Positions 8,815 through 16,852 of a stretch of DNA of 64,000 nucleotides are shown here, piece by piece. How positions within the stretch are numbered: position 1 is the first letter of the stretch; each line of letters opens with the position of its first letter. Made by a program: the position numbers and the translations under genes. The notes below the pieces were generated by a model. It saw only the letters and a list, made by a program, of their open reading frames with translations, was not told the origin of the DNA and did not search any database. The stretch comes from Streptomyces piniterrae (GTDB lineage Bacteria; Actinomycetota; Actinomycetes; Streptomycetales; Streptomycetaceae): the NCBI RefSeq assembly GCF_005048155.1, contig NZ_SUMB01000005.1, forward strand, positions 1-64,000, given 5' to 3'.

Positions 8815-8994
8815 TTATGGGTTCCTCTTGAGGTGGGCGAGGAATTGGGCCCAGGTGGGACGGGCGGTGAGGGCGACGTCGGTTGGGCGGTCGCTCTCGC
8901 GGAAGTGGACTACCCCGTCCGGGCTGGTTGCCACCTCGACGCAGTTGGAGCTGCCGTTGCCGCTGCTGTAGCTCGATTTCTGCCAGCTGAGCAT
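8815..8994 (-). CDS. DUF397 domain protein
   Basis: 59 residues from ATG 8994. It has the complete DUF397 signature: WQKSSYSSGNGSSNCVEVA, then VHFRESDRP and a terminal TWAQFLAHLK. The start is fixed by the family (MLSWQKSSYS) and a GAGAAGGGA ribosome site. It lies 16 bp after the XRE/DUF5753 gene and is presumably co-transcribed with it, the standard pairing in which the DUF397 protein modulates the regulator. Confidence 0.93.
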   Translation of the reverse strand: MLSWQKSSYSSGNGSSNCVEVATSPDGVVHFRESDRPTDVALTARPTWAQFLAHLKRNP

Positions 8995-9010
8995 GGATGT
9001 AGGTCCCTTC

Positions 9011-9901
9011 TCACAGGACGTAGAGCAAGTGCTGTACGAGCCCGAGTGACTCTGTCTTCGCATAGGTCACGCGTTCGGGGCAAGCTGCGAGCGGGGCAAG
9101 GGCGGAGGAACTGAGGCTCTCGAAAGCGGCGTTGTACTGGGCCAGCTGCGGCGGATCGTCCAGAAACAGTGCCGACACCGGGTGCTCGATATACACCGTG
9201 CTCAGTTCGGGCACTGCCGATTCCAGAAGGACGAAAGGGGCGCCCATCGCGTCGGGGTAGGTGGTGGCCTTGAACGGCAGGATCTGGATGTGCACATGCG
9301 GCAACTTGGCCATCTCGATGAGATGGGTGAGCTGGCGGCGCATGATCGCGGTGTCCACGAAGCACATGTGGAAGGCCGCCTCGTGGATGACCGCGTGCAG
9401 TGTCGGCGGCTTGTCGACGTCGAGCACCTGCTGGCGACTCAGCCTGAACTCGGCGTACGTGTCGAGGGTCCGGCTGTCGGCGACGGGGTGTCCGCTGTTG
9501 AACAGGGCGCGCATGTACTCCTCGGTCTGGAGCAGCCCCGGCACATAGAGCCAGTCGAAGGTGCGGTGCACGGAGGCTGTCGCCTCCAGTTCCGCGAGGT
9601 CGAGAACCCGCGAGTCGAGCGCCTTCTTGTACGTCGACCACCAGCCCTTGCCGGTGGCGTTGCTCATGGCGACCAGAGCTTCGACGAGGGGTTCCTGCTG
9701 GCAACCGTACGCAGCCGCCAATGCCCGCAGCTTCGCCTCCGGGGTCGCCGTTCTCGCGGCCTCGATGTGGCCCAGATGCGGCGAGCTGAGGTCGGCGAAC
9801 GTCGCTGCTTCGGTCGCTGACATGCCGGCGGCCTCGCGCAGCCTGCGCAGTTCCACCCCCAAACGGCGCTGGCGTTGCGTCGGGTTGGCCCGAAGCCCCA
9901 T
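9011..9901 (-). CDS. XRE-family regulator with DUF5753 (WhiJ/Scr1 type)
   Basis: 296 residues. The N-terminal helix-turn-helix (about 14-68: LGVELRRLREAAGMSATEAA, then LSSPHLGHIEAARTATPEA) is followed by a DUF5753 domain (about 95-275) with the usual landmarks: YVPGLLQTEEYMRAL, VIHEAAF, IQILPF and VYIEHP. Regulators of this type, such as WhiJ, influence differentiation and antibiotic production with DUF397 partners and an HATPase protein. All three partners are present here. A strong AGGAGGAGG precedes the ATG. It is divergent from the HATPase gene across a 152-bp promoter region. Confidence 0.92.
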   Translation of the reverse strand: MGLRANPTQRQRRLGVELRRLREAAGMSATEAATFADLSSPHLGHIEAARTATPEAKLRALAAAYGCQQEPLVEALVAMSNATGKGWWSTYKKALDSRVLDLAELEATASVHRTFDWLYVPGLLQTEEYMRALFNSGHPVADSRTLDTYAEFRLSRQQVLDVDKPPTLHAVIHEAAFHMCFVDTAIMRRQLTHLIEMAKLPHVHIQILPFKATTYPDAMGAPFVLLESAVPELSTVYIEHPVSALFLDDPPQLAQYNAAFESLSSSALAPLAACPERVTYAKTESLGLVQHLLYVL

Positions 9902-10053
9902 GACTGCCTCCTCCTGATCAGAAGCAGTCTGCCCGGTCCTGGCAGCGCGGTGCCACTCGTTGGGGGCAACTTCCCTAGTTGGGTTGCCAATTGGAAACTC
10001 GCAACCCTACCGTCGGAGATCTCAGCGACGGCATCGCTAGAAGTGAGGTCTCC

Positions 10054-10512
10054 ATGACCGTGGCCACGACCGCCTCCGCCGACTTCTCCCTCGTCTTCCC
10101 GCCGCACCCCGGCTGGGTCCGTACGGCCAGAGAGGCGGTCCGTACCTCGCTTCGTACCGCGCACCGCGACGATCTCGCCGATACCGCGCTGCTGTTGACG
10201 TCCGAGGTGGTGACGAATGCCGTCAACGCGTGCCGGGGGAGCGGCTGCTCGGAGCCCGTCACGCTCTACGTCGAGTGGCAGGGGCCGGGCACGCTGCGGG
10301 TCCTCGTACACGACGCGGCCCCCGCGCTTCCCGCCGTGCACTGTCTCGCGGCGGATGCGGAGAGCGGGCGGGGGCTGCTGTTGATCTCCGAGTGCGCTGC
10401 CGAGTGGGGCGTGTGCCGGTACGGGCCTGAGCCCGGGAAGTCGGTCTGGTTCGAGCTCGGGGGGCTCGAACCGCTCGGGGACGCGGCGCCGTGCCTACTT
10501 CGGGGCGTGTGA
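10054..10512 (+). CDS. HATPase-family ATP-binding protein (anti-sigma/RsbW-like)
   Basis: 152 residues from ATG 10054, with GAGG upstream. It has the short RsbW-type HATPase core: N-box LLLTSEVVTNAVNA (about 46-59), a G1-like VLVHDAAP and a G2 box SGRGLLLISECAAEWG (about 107-122). The family includes anti-sigma kinases and the ATPase partner of WhiJ-type regulators. Because it is divergently paired with an XRE/DUF5753 gene, the second role is more likely. Its last 18 bp overlap the convergent 38-codon membrane gene. Confidence 0.88.
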   Translation: MTVATTASADFSLVFPPHPGWVRTAREAVRTSLRTAHRDDLADTALLLTSEVVTNAVNACRGSGCSEPVTLYVEWQGPGTLRVLVHDAAPALPAVHCLAADAESGRGLLLISECAAEWGVCRYGPEPGKSVWFELGGLEPLGDAAPCLLRGV

Positions 10513-10611
10513 CATGGCCCAGATCATGACGAGCGCGATCAGGTGGATCGCGAACAGGAAGTACGCCACCCGCCACCACATGTGCCGGCTCATCTGCTTC
10601 TCGTTCTTCAT
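10495..10611 (-). CDS. 38-residue single-pass membrane protein
   Basis: A short polar N-terminus (MKNEKQMSRHMWWR) is followed by one hydrophobic helix (VAYFLFAIHLIALVMIWAM) and a short tail. The composition is clearly protein-like and not a GC shadow. Small single-helix proteins of this form are common beside regulatory genes in Streptomyces and resemble the DUF6126 group, though I am not certain of that family. Its 3' end overlaps the 3' end of the HATPase gene tail-to-tail. It is probably transcribed from its own promoter between 10611 and 10804. Confidence 0.7.
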   Translation of the reverse strand: MKNEKQMSRHMWWRVAYFLFAIHLIALVMIWAMSHAPK

Positions 10612-10803
10612 GGGCGCGCGTCCTGTCGTCAGTGTCTCCAGCCAGTGTCGCGCATGCGGGGGTGATCTTGTGCGCCGGTGGGGCGGATCCCGGACGCCTT
10701 GGCGCCCCTCCGCACCGCCCCTGCGCGGCCCCGTGCGGCCGGAAGTGGCGCTCGCCACGTCGAAACAGCAGTGAACGGCGCCTGAATGGGGGAGGGTTGG
10801 GGA

Positions 10804-11808
10804 GTGCGGAAATACTGGGTTGCCGGTGGGATCGGGACCGGGCTGGTGCTCGGTCTGCTTGGGCTGCTTGTGATCGGTACGTACATGGCCGCGGCCGGGC
10901 TGGGCGCTGCCGGCGGGCGGGCCGTGGGGCTGGCCAAGGGGGCCGTACCCGCCGCATATCAGTCATTGGTGCAGAAGTGGGGGACGCTCTGTCCGGCGAT
11001 CAACCCCGCGCTGCTCGCCGCCCAGCTCTACCAGGAGAGCGGGTGGAACCCGAAGGCGCAGAGCCCGGCGGCCGCGCAGGGGATCGCGCAGTTCATCCCG
11101 GGCACCTGGCAGACGCACGGCGTGGACGGCAACGGGGACGGCAAGAAGGACGTGTGGGACCCGGAGGACGCCATCCCGTCGGCCGCCTCGTACGACTGTG
11201 AGCTGGCCAAATACGTGAAGGACGCGCCGGGCGACGCCACCCACAACATGCTCGCGGCGTACAACGCGGGGGCGTACCGGGTGATCCAGTACAACGGTGT
11301 GCCGCCGTTCCGCGAGACGCAGAACTACGTGAAGACGATCACGACGCTGGCGAAGAGTTTCGAGGCGCCGGTGGGGCGGGTGGAGCCGTCCAAGCAGGCC
11401 GCCGCGGCGATCTACTTCGCGCAGGAGCGGCTGGGGACGAAGTACTTGTGGGGCGGGAACGGGACGGCCGAGCAGGGCGGGCGGTTCGACTGTTCCGGGC
11501 TGACGAAGGCCGCGTACCACTCGGTGGGCATCGAACTGCCCCGGGTGGCGAACGACCAGTGGAACGCCGGGCCGCACCCGAAGCGGAACGAACTGCTCCC
11601 CGGTGACCTGGTGTTCTTCGCGTACGACCTGAACGATCCGCGGTCCATCCACCACGTGGGGCTGTACGTGGGCGGCGGCTACATGATCAACGCGCCCTAT
11701 ACGGGGGCGGTCATCCGGTTCGACAAGATCGATACGCCCGACTACATCGGTGCCACCCGGGTCACGTCGGATGGCGCAAAAGCGCTGCCCGCCGCGAACG
11801 CTGCGTGA
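10804..11808 (+). CDS. Lytic transglycosylase / NlpC-P60 endopeptidase fusion
   Basis: 334 residues from GTG 10804, preceded by GGAGGG at eight bases. After an N-terminal membrane anchor (about 6-28) comes a goose-type/SLT lysozyme domain with the catalytic ES pair in YQESGWNP (Glu78), then GIAQFIPGTW and an AYNAGAYRV repeat. A C-terminal NlpC/P60 domain follows, with FDCSGL (Cys230) and HHVGLYVGGG (His283/284). The enzyme would cut both glycan and peptide bonds of peptidoglycan. This SLT-P60 fusion is the typical VirB1-like hydrolase of Gram-positive T4SSs (compare Tn916 Orf14), so its place 2.4 kb from the secretion-like locus is suggestive. It is on the opposite strand, so co-regulation is unproven. 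Confidence 0.93.
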   Translation: MRKYWVAGGIGTGLVLGLLGLLVIGTYMAAAGLGAAGGRAVGLAKGAVPAAYQSLVQKWGTLCPAINPALLAAQLYQESGWNPKAQSPAAAQGIAQFIPGTWQTHGVDGNGDGKKDVWDPEDAIPSAASYDCELAKYVKDAPGDATHNMLAAYNAGAYRVIQYNGVPPFRETQNYVKTITTLAKSFEAPVGRVEPSKQAAAAIYFAQERLGTKYLWGGNGTAEQGGRFDCSGLTKAAYHSVGIELPRVANDQWNAGPHPKRNELLPGDLVFFAYDLNDPRSIHHVGLYVGGGYMINAPYTGAVIRFDKIDTPDYIGATRVTSDGAKALPAANAA

Positions 11809-12070
11809 ACATATGGCCCTGAACTGCAGCGATGAGTCAAGCTTCGATAACGTCCTGGTGATCTTCCGGTAGAGGTGGAACGCAGTGGCCGGGGATCACG
11901 TTTTCCTGGCGTGGGGGCGTACCGAACCAGTGAAGTGGCGCGGCAGCGGCGTAGCGAATCCGATACGCGCTTGGATGCAACGGCTTGACGCAGCAGGACG
12001 CTCGACGACCACGGGGGGTTGGCAGCACACCTAGGCGCTCGCGCGCGCGAAAGATAAGGGGCCGCGGCAG

Positions 12071-12814
12071 ATGGCTGGACTCGCACTGGAGGGGCCGAAC
12101 CCAGACCTTGACGTGCTCGACAGCGTCAACGGTCTTGCGAAGGACGCTCCGAACTGGGTCAACCGCGCGATGGAGTACATAGGCGAGTACGGCATCATCG
12201 CCGGGCTCGCGGTGCTGTGTCTGATCGCGTGGTGGACGGCCCGTCGCAAGCCGGACGCGCCGGCTGCCATCGCGAGCCTCGTGTGGGCGCCGCTGGCGGC
12301 CGGTATCGCGCTGCTGGCCAACATCCCGATCCGGGCGTTCGTCGAACGGCCGCGGCCGTTCAAGGACCACGCCGGGCTGGAAGTGCTGATCCCCGGCAAG
12401 AGCGACTTCTCGTTTGTGAGCGATCACGCGACGCTGACGATGGCGGTCGGTGTCGGCCTGTTCGTCGCCAACCGGAAGTACGGACTGGCCGGTATCGCGC
12501 TGGCGCTGGCGGAGGGCTTCTGCCGGGTCTACATGGGCGTGCACTACCCGACCGACGTGGTGGGCGGGTTCGCGCTCGGCACGGCCGTCGCGCTGCTGCT
12601 GGCCCCGCCGGCGCAGGCGATGCTGGTACCGCTGATGACGGCCATCGGGCGGTCGCCGATCCGTTGGCTCGTGGTGGCGCCGGGCACCTCGGCGGACGCC
12701 GGAGCGGACGGCCTCGCGGGCCAGGACGCCGAGAACGGCCGCGTCGTGGCCGCGGGCTCGGGGATGCCGCGGGGGCGCGGGGAACGAGAACGGGACAAGG
12801 ACTTGGCGGCCTGA
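12071..12814 (+). CDS. PAP2-family membrane phosphatase
   Basis: 247 residues with five or six membrane helices. The three phosphatase motifs are present: R88-x6-RP (RAFVERPRP, 88-96), a variant second motif SFVSDHAT with His119, and RVYMGVHYPTD with Arg152, His158 and Asp162. The second motif reads SDHA instead of PSGH, a variant I have often seen in actinobacteria. Substrates could be undecaprenyl-PP or phosphatidate-type lipids; the sequence does not decide this. The tail after residue 205 is hydrophilic and Gly/Arg-rich. It stands alone, with 262 bp of unassigned DNA upstream. Confidence 0.9.
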   Translation: MAGLALEGPNPDLDVLDSVNGLAKDAPNWVNRAMEYIGEYGIIAGLAVLCLIAWWTARRKPDAPAAIASLVWAPLAAGIALLANIPIRAFVERPRPFKDHAGLEVLIPGKSDFSFVSDHATLTMAVGVGLFVANRKYGLAGIALALAEGFCRVYMGVHYPTDVVGGFALGTAVALLLAPPAQAMLVPLMTAIGRSPIRWLVVAPGTSADAGADGLAGQDAENGRVVAAGSGMPRGRGERERDKDLAA

Positions 12815-13015
12815 GGAACGGATTCGGGGTCTGAGGGGCGGACTTGGCGGCCGGTGGATCTGGCCGTCTCCGCCTGAGGATCCGGCCGACTGACGAGAAC
12901 TCAGGACCTGGCGGGCGTGGCCGTACCGGTTCCGCCACCAGGAAGCTGACGGATTACGGGTGCAAGAAGTAATCCCGAGGTGAGCTCGAAGTAATCCGGC
13001 GGACCTGAACGAGCG

Positions 13016-13054
13016 AAGGGCCTGCCCGCGGCGTGAGGCCGGGGGCAGGCCCTT
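13016..13054. terminator. Bidirectional intrinsic terminator
   Basis: A 12-bp perfect stem (AAGGGCCTGCCC with GGGCAGGCCCTT) is flanked by T on one side and A on the other. It lies between the convergent PAP2 gene (ends 12814) and the membrane protein gene ending at 13102, so it can serve both. The rest of this interval shows only two copies of GAAGTAATCC 23 bp apart. Confidence 0.8.
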
Positions 13055-13101
13055 TCGCCTGCCTCTTCGTCTCTTCCCTCCGGGACGTTCCTCGGAGGGC
13101 C

Positions 13102-14568
13102 TCAGCTCGATTCCGTCCCCTCCGAGGACATGGCCGAGCGCATGGCAGAGCGCAGTTCCGACGGGTACGGGGCACTCATCGCGACAAAGCCGAGTGCCAG
13201 CCCGGCGACGGCACCGGCGATCCCGGTCACCCAGCGCCAGAAGCCCGGGATGTCGAAGGTCAGCAGCGCGGCGCAGCCGATGAGCACCGCGGCAAGCACG
13301 AACACGGACGGTGCCATGTACAGCACCCACGCGGAGCGCGGGTCCCAGAGCCGCAGAGGGCGCGCCTCGCCATTCCCCGCAGCGGCCTTTTCGACGGAGA
13401 CACCCTCGGCGGCCATCGTCTGTGCTTCGTCGACCTTGAGCATTCCGTGCATCACCCAGCCGTCGTCGGAGACCAGCGCCGCCGAAGTGCTGTCCGTGGA
13501 GAACCGCCCGCCACCGGCACCGCGCCGGGCATCCCAACACAGCCACAGATGCTGCCCCTTCAGGGAATCGGGGACGTGTTCCTCTGTGACATCGGCCAGG
13601 AAATGCGCGGTGCGGGACGACGCGGTGACAATTTTCAGGCACGGGTCTTCACCGGGGTCCCGCCGCACGACAGCGGGTCCCAGGCATGTCCCGCGTACGG
13701 CGATATCGGCCTGGCCCAGCCGGGAGAAGGAACGGAATCCACGACGCCAGGAAAGGATGACCACGGAGAAGGCGATTCCGGCGGCCCAGACGACGCCGAC
13801 GATCCAGACGAGCCCGGTCCTCATCGTGGAGCCCTCCAGCGCATCACCGAGGCTGCGCTCGTCCCCCGCGAGGGCGCCCAGTCCGGGATGCGCCCGGGCG
13901 TAGAGGACCGAGACCTTGCCGCCCGGGTGCGGACGGTCGGGCGTGACCGGGTGGACGGTTGCCGTCACCGGCACCCTGCCCGCCCCCGGGGCAAGCCGGA
14001 CGACCGCCGTCGAGGTGTAGTAGTCATGGCCCTTGCTCGGATCGTGGAGCTGGACGTCGCTGACCTTCTCGATCGGTACGATCGCGAACTCCGCCCCGGC
14101 GTCGGCGATGCGCTGCATGTGTCCCGGCCGCTGGGGTGTCCCTGTCACCAGGGCGAAAAGGGTCACCAGCACCGTGGAGGCCCCGAGGTACCACGCGAGG
14201 GAGCGCCCCTGCATGCCTCGACGCGAGGGCAGCACCCGGGGCGGTCCGTCCGGTTCCGCGGCACCTGGCCCGCCCGCCCCTTCGCTCCCCGAGAACTCGG
14301 CGACGGCGATCGTGGCGTACGGCCGTCGTCCCCCTGCCGCGCGCTGGCAGACGGCGACGCCGCCGACACAGGCCAGCGCACACCCCAGCGCGACAAGAAT
14401 CGCCGTCCGGCGCGGCTCCGGATCCGACCAGAAGAGCCACAGCGGCAGGACGGAGACGGTGGCTGCCAGTCCGAGTGCGCCGAAACCCGCCCCGGCCCGG
14501 CGGGGTGCCGCGCCCGCCCGGTGAGGGGCGGTTGCGGCACCGGTTGCGGCATGGTCAGCCGAAGACAT
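13102..14568 (-). CDS. Membrane protein of the WXG100 gene cluster
   Basis: 488 residues from ATG 14568, overlapping the preceding gene by 14 bp. It has two N-terminal helices (LGLAATVSVLPLWLFW and AILVALGCALACVGGVAVC), further helices near the middle (YLGASTVLVTLFALV and IVGVVWAAGIAFSVVIL) and a C-terminal pair. Between them lie two soluble segments: one of about 100 residues, and one of about 140 residues containing GQHLWLCWDARRGAGGGRF. I do not recognise the family. Co-transcription with two WXG100-like genes suggests a membrane partner or effector-handling component of an ESX-type secretion route, which is inference from context only. Confidence 0.75.
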   Translation of the reverse strand: MSSADHAATGAATAPHRAGAAPRRAGAGFGALGLAATVSVLPLWLFWSDPEPRRTAILVALGCALACVGGVAVCQRAAGGRRPYATIAVAEFSGSEGAGGPGAAEPDGPPRVLPSRRGMQGRSLAWYLGASTVLVTLFALVTGTPQRPGHMQRIADAGAEFAIVPIEKVSDVQLHDPSKGHDYYTSTAVVRLAPGAGRVPVTATVHPVTPDRPHPGGKVSVLYARAHPGLGALAGDERSLGDALEGSTMRTGLVWIVGVVWAAGIAFSVVILSWRRGFRSFSRLGQADIAVRGTCLGPAVVRRDPGEDPCLKIVTASSRTAHFLADVTEEHVPDSLKGQHLWLCWDARRGAGGGRFSTDSTSAALVSDDGWVMHGMLKVDEAQTMAAEGVSVEKAAAGNGEARPLRLWDPRSAWVLYMAPSVFVLAAVLIGCAALLTFDIPGFWRWVTGIAGAVAGLALGFVAMSAPYPSELRSAMRSAMSSEGTESS

Positions 14569-15685
14569 CTCGTACCTCGTCGGTCGCTGTTTCGTTACGG
14601 CCCTTGGTGCCCTGCTTGGCGCCCGTCTGACCTTCCTTGGCGCTCTTGTCGACGTCGTCGAAGCCGTCCTTGCCCTCGTTGCCCGAGACGCCTCCGGCGA
14701 TGGGGACGACGGTGCCCCATGCAGTGTCCATGTTGGCCTCATGATTCGCCGCTGGGCGATCCTGCATCTTGATGTCCGCCGCAAGCCGGTCCATTTCCCG
14801 GTCGAAGCCTCGGGAAGCGCCACCGACCCCGCCTGCCGCGCCACCGGTGACGGCGGTGATGGCCGTCTGCCGGGCGTCCATGTCCTTACCCTTCACTACG
14901 GAATCCAGGGCGTCGCCGGCGACGCCGCCGGCTGCACCGCCGACCGCACCGCTGACGAAGTCGCCACGACCCAGGGCCGTCGCGAGTTTTCCTGCTCCGG
15001 CGCCGACCGTCGCACCGCCGATCCCTCCCATGACGTTGGTCTCCCACTCCGGTCCCTTGCCGCTGGCGAGACTGGTGGCCACACCGCCGGCGGTGCCGGA
15101 CACCGTGTTCACCGTGAAGGTCTCCAGAGCTTTCACGCCGCGTTGCATCAAGGACGGCCTGAGGAAACGTATGTTCTTGAGCGCCCGATAGGCCCGGGCG
15201 ATGGCCCTCAGCATCCTGCCCAATTTACCCGCCGCGTCCAAGGCTCTCTTGGCCAGCATTGCTACACGCGTCGCACCCACCCCGGCCGAGACACCGAGGG
15301 TCAGGAACGACATGCCGATCGAGACGCCGACTGAGATCCCGATCTCGATGTAGATGTCCTCGATTTCCTCATTGACCTCCTCGATGGCTTTCGCGGCCTT
15401 GTCGAGCCCCTCGGCAGCTTCATCGAAATTCTCGGTCACGTGGTCGGCGGCCTTTTTGCACCCGTTCCAGTGCTCTTGGAAAGCCTCGGCGGCTTCGCCC
15501 CGCCAGGCCTGCCCAACCGCGGCATTGACCTGCTTGTCCAGGGCTCCGAATATCCGATCGAGCTCGGATTTCAGGTGGCGCCACTGCTTGGCGGCCTCCT
15601 TCAGCTCGTCAGGCCGGCCTCCCGGATGGACGATCTCAATTCCGAGTTCGACGATCTCCTCGGCTACGGACTCGTTGCCGCTCAT
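14555..15685 (-). CDS. WXG100-like protein with glycine-rich C-terminal region
   Basis: 376 residues. Residues 25-115 form a helical hairpin with the WxG-type turn AVGQAWRGEAAEAFQ, typical of ESX/type VII substrates. A hydrophobic helix follows (IGISVGVSIGMSFLTLGVSAGVG), then a long Gly/Ala-rich region (VSGAVGGAAGGVAGDAL and similar) like the pretoxin linkers of polymorphic toxins. The protein then ends with a polar tail and no recognisable toxin domain or immunity gene. Its start shares one base with the stop of the small upstream gene (TAATG). It may be a toxin relative that lost its catalytic domain, or a structural secreted protein. Confidence 0.8.
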   Translation of the reverse strand: MSGNESVAEEIVELGIEIVHPGGRPDELKEAAKQWRHLKSELDRIFGALDKQVNAAVGQAWRGEAAEAFQEHWNGCKKAADHVTENFDEAAEGLDKAAKAIEEVNEEIEDIYIEIGISVGVSIGMSFLTLGVSAGVGATRVAMLAKRALDAAGKLGRMLRAIARAYRALKNIRFLRPSLMQRGVKALETFTVNTVSGTAGGVATSLASGKGPEWETNVMGGIGGATVGAGAGKLATALGRGDFVSGAVGGAAGGVAGDALDSVVKGKDMDARQTAITAVTGGAAGGVGGASRGFDREMDRLAADIKMQDRPAANHEANMDTAWGTVVPIAGGVSGNEGKDGFDDVDKSAKEGQTGAKQGTKGRNETATDEVRDVFG

Positions 15686-16044
15686 TACTTACCCCCGTCG
15701 TTGTTCCCGAAGAGCGCCCCGACTCCATGATCGTTGGTCTCCGTGTTCGTACCGACCTGCTTCAGCGCGGCCCCGATCTCGTCCAAATGGACGTACATTG
15801 CCTTCACGGCGCTGGCCACATCTGCGGAGTACTCGACATAAGCCGAGGTCACCTCTTCCGACTCGGTCAGGACTCCGAAGCCGTCGGTGATCGCCTCTTC
15901 CCCGGTTTCCGCCTTGAATTTCTGGAGGGTTTTCTCCAAGTCGTAGGAGTGTTGCTCAAAGCTGCGAGCCAGCTTCATCAGTTCGTCATGGTCGACATAT
16001 GACTCTTTGTTAGTCACTTTGCAGCCCTTCCCCGTTGGATCCAT
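15685..16044 (-). CDS. Small ESX/WXG100-like helical protein
   Basis: 119 residues from ATG 16044; a TTG at 16056 would add four. It is almost entirely helical and charged (LMKLARSFEQHSYDLEKTLQKF, YVEYSADVASAVKAMYVHLDEIGAAL), with a short GFGVL turn and no signal peptide or cysteines after residue 10. Size and helical-hairpin character resemble EsxA/EsxB-type partners, and it heads the operon of the larger WXG100 protein. A canonical WxG triplet is not visible, so it is a probable partner and not a proven family member. Confidence 0.7.
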   Translation of the reverse strand: MDPTGKGCKVTNKESYVDHDELMKLARSFEQHSYDLEKTLQKFKAETGEEAITDGFGVLTESEEVTSAYVEYSADVASAVKAMYVHLDEIGAALKQVGTNTETNDHGVGALFGNNDGGK

Positions 16045-16852
16045 ACGCTCTGCCAATACCGCTCTACAGTGCCAGCCTAGGTGAAATCCGTTTACGGGGA
16101 CGACCTTGACGGTGCCTCAGTCGACCACCGAATCGATACGCCATACGGGAATCCGTGAATATCTCCTGTTGCATCGATAATGCAGACGGTAGAGCGCTTT
16201 GCGGCGCAAACAGGGCATAGCGTCGTTAAACCGCGCTAAAGCCGGAGCGCCGCCGAGGATTTATGGAGCGGATTCCGTGGAAGCCAGTCAGATGGCGGTC
16301 GGCCGGGGAGAGGGGGGCGGTGCAGATATGTGCGGGATGACGGGGGTGAAGTGCCGCCTACCGCCCAGGAATTGGATGATGGGGGAGGTGGTGCGGCGGC
16401 TGGGCAGGGGCGGACTGCCGTCGATGCTCCGGTCGGCGTTCAGGCCCTTTCCGTCGCCGAGGTTGGAGGTCCTCGAAGTCAAGAGGCGGCCCGACGAAGG
16501 CCAGTTGCCGCACGGTCAGCCGGAAACGCACGGCCGCCTTTGTCGATGACGTGCCCGACGGTGAGCCAGTCGGGCGCTGGTGGTGGCGGTCTGATGATCC
16601 TGAAGACGCCTAGAAAGAGGTGGGCTCAGCCGAGCCGGACGCGGACGACAGCGGGCCCGTCCGCCCAGCCGCACAGGGCGTCCAGGCCTATGCCCGCGCC
16701 CAGGGGCGCCCGCAGATGGCCAGACTGGCGAACGGTCCGCTGACGGCCATCTGGAAAGCCGCAAGGGCGGTCATGGACCGCCCCATCCGCGCAATACGGC
16801 CCAGCGCCCACAGCATCTCGCCGAAGGGGCCGGGCCGTTCGCGAAGGCACCC
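16045..16852. other. 808-bp interval with no convincing gene; possible gene remnants
   Basis: The first 230 bp are clearly less GC-rich than the surroundings (for example around 16155-16190) and probably carry the promoter of the WXG100 operon. From about 16280 onward short frames on both strands look partly protein-like but are interrupted, and none has a good ribosome site. One minus-strand stretch near 16690-16850 reads like part of a hydrophobic helical protein before meeting a stop. Degraded gene fragments are the most likely content. Confidence 0.45.

Noticed and set aside
11837..13642. Minus-strand 601-codon frame over the PAP2 gene
   Set aside because: Low-complexity Arg/Gly/His content and no ribosome site; the PAP2 gene on the plus strand is well supported.
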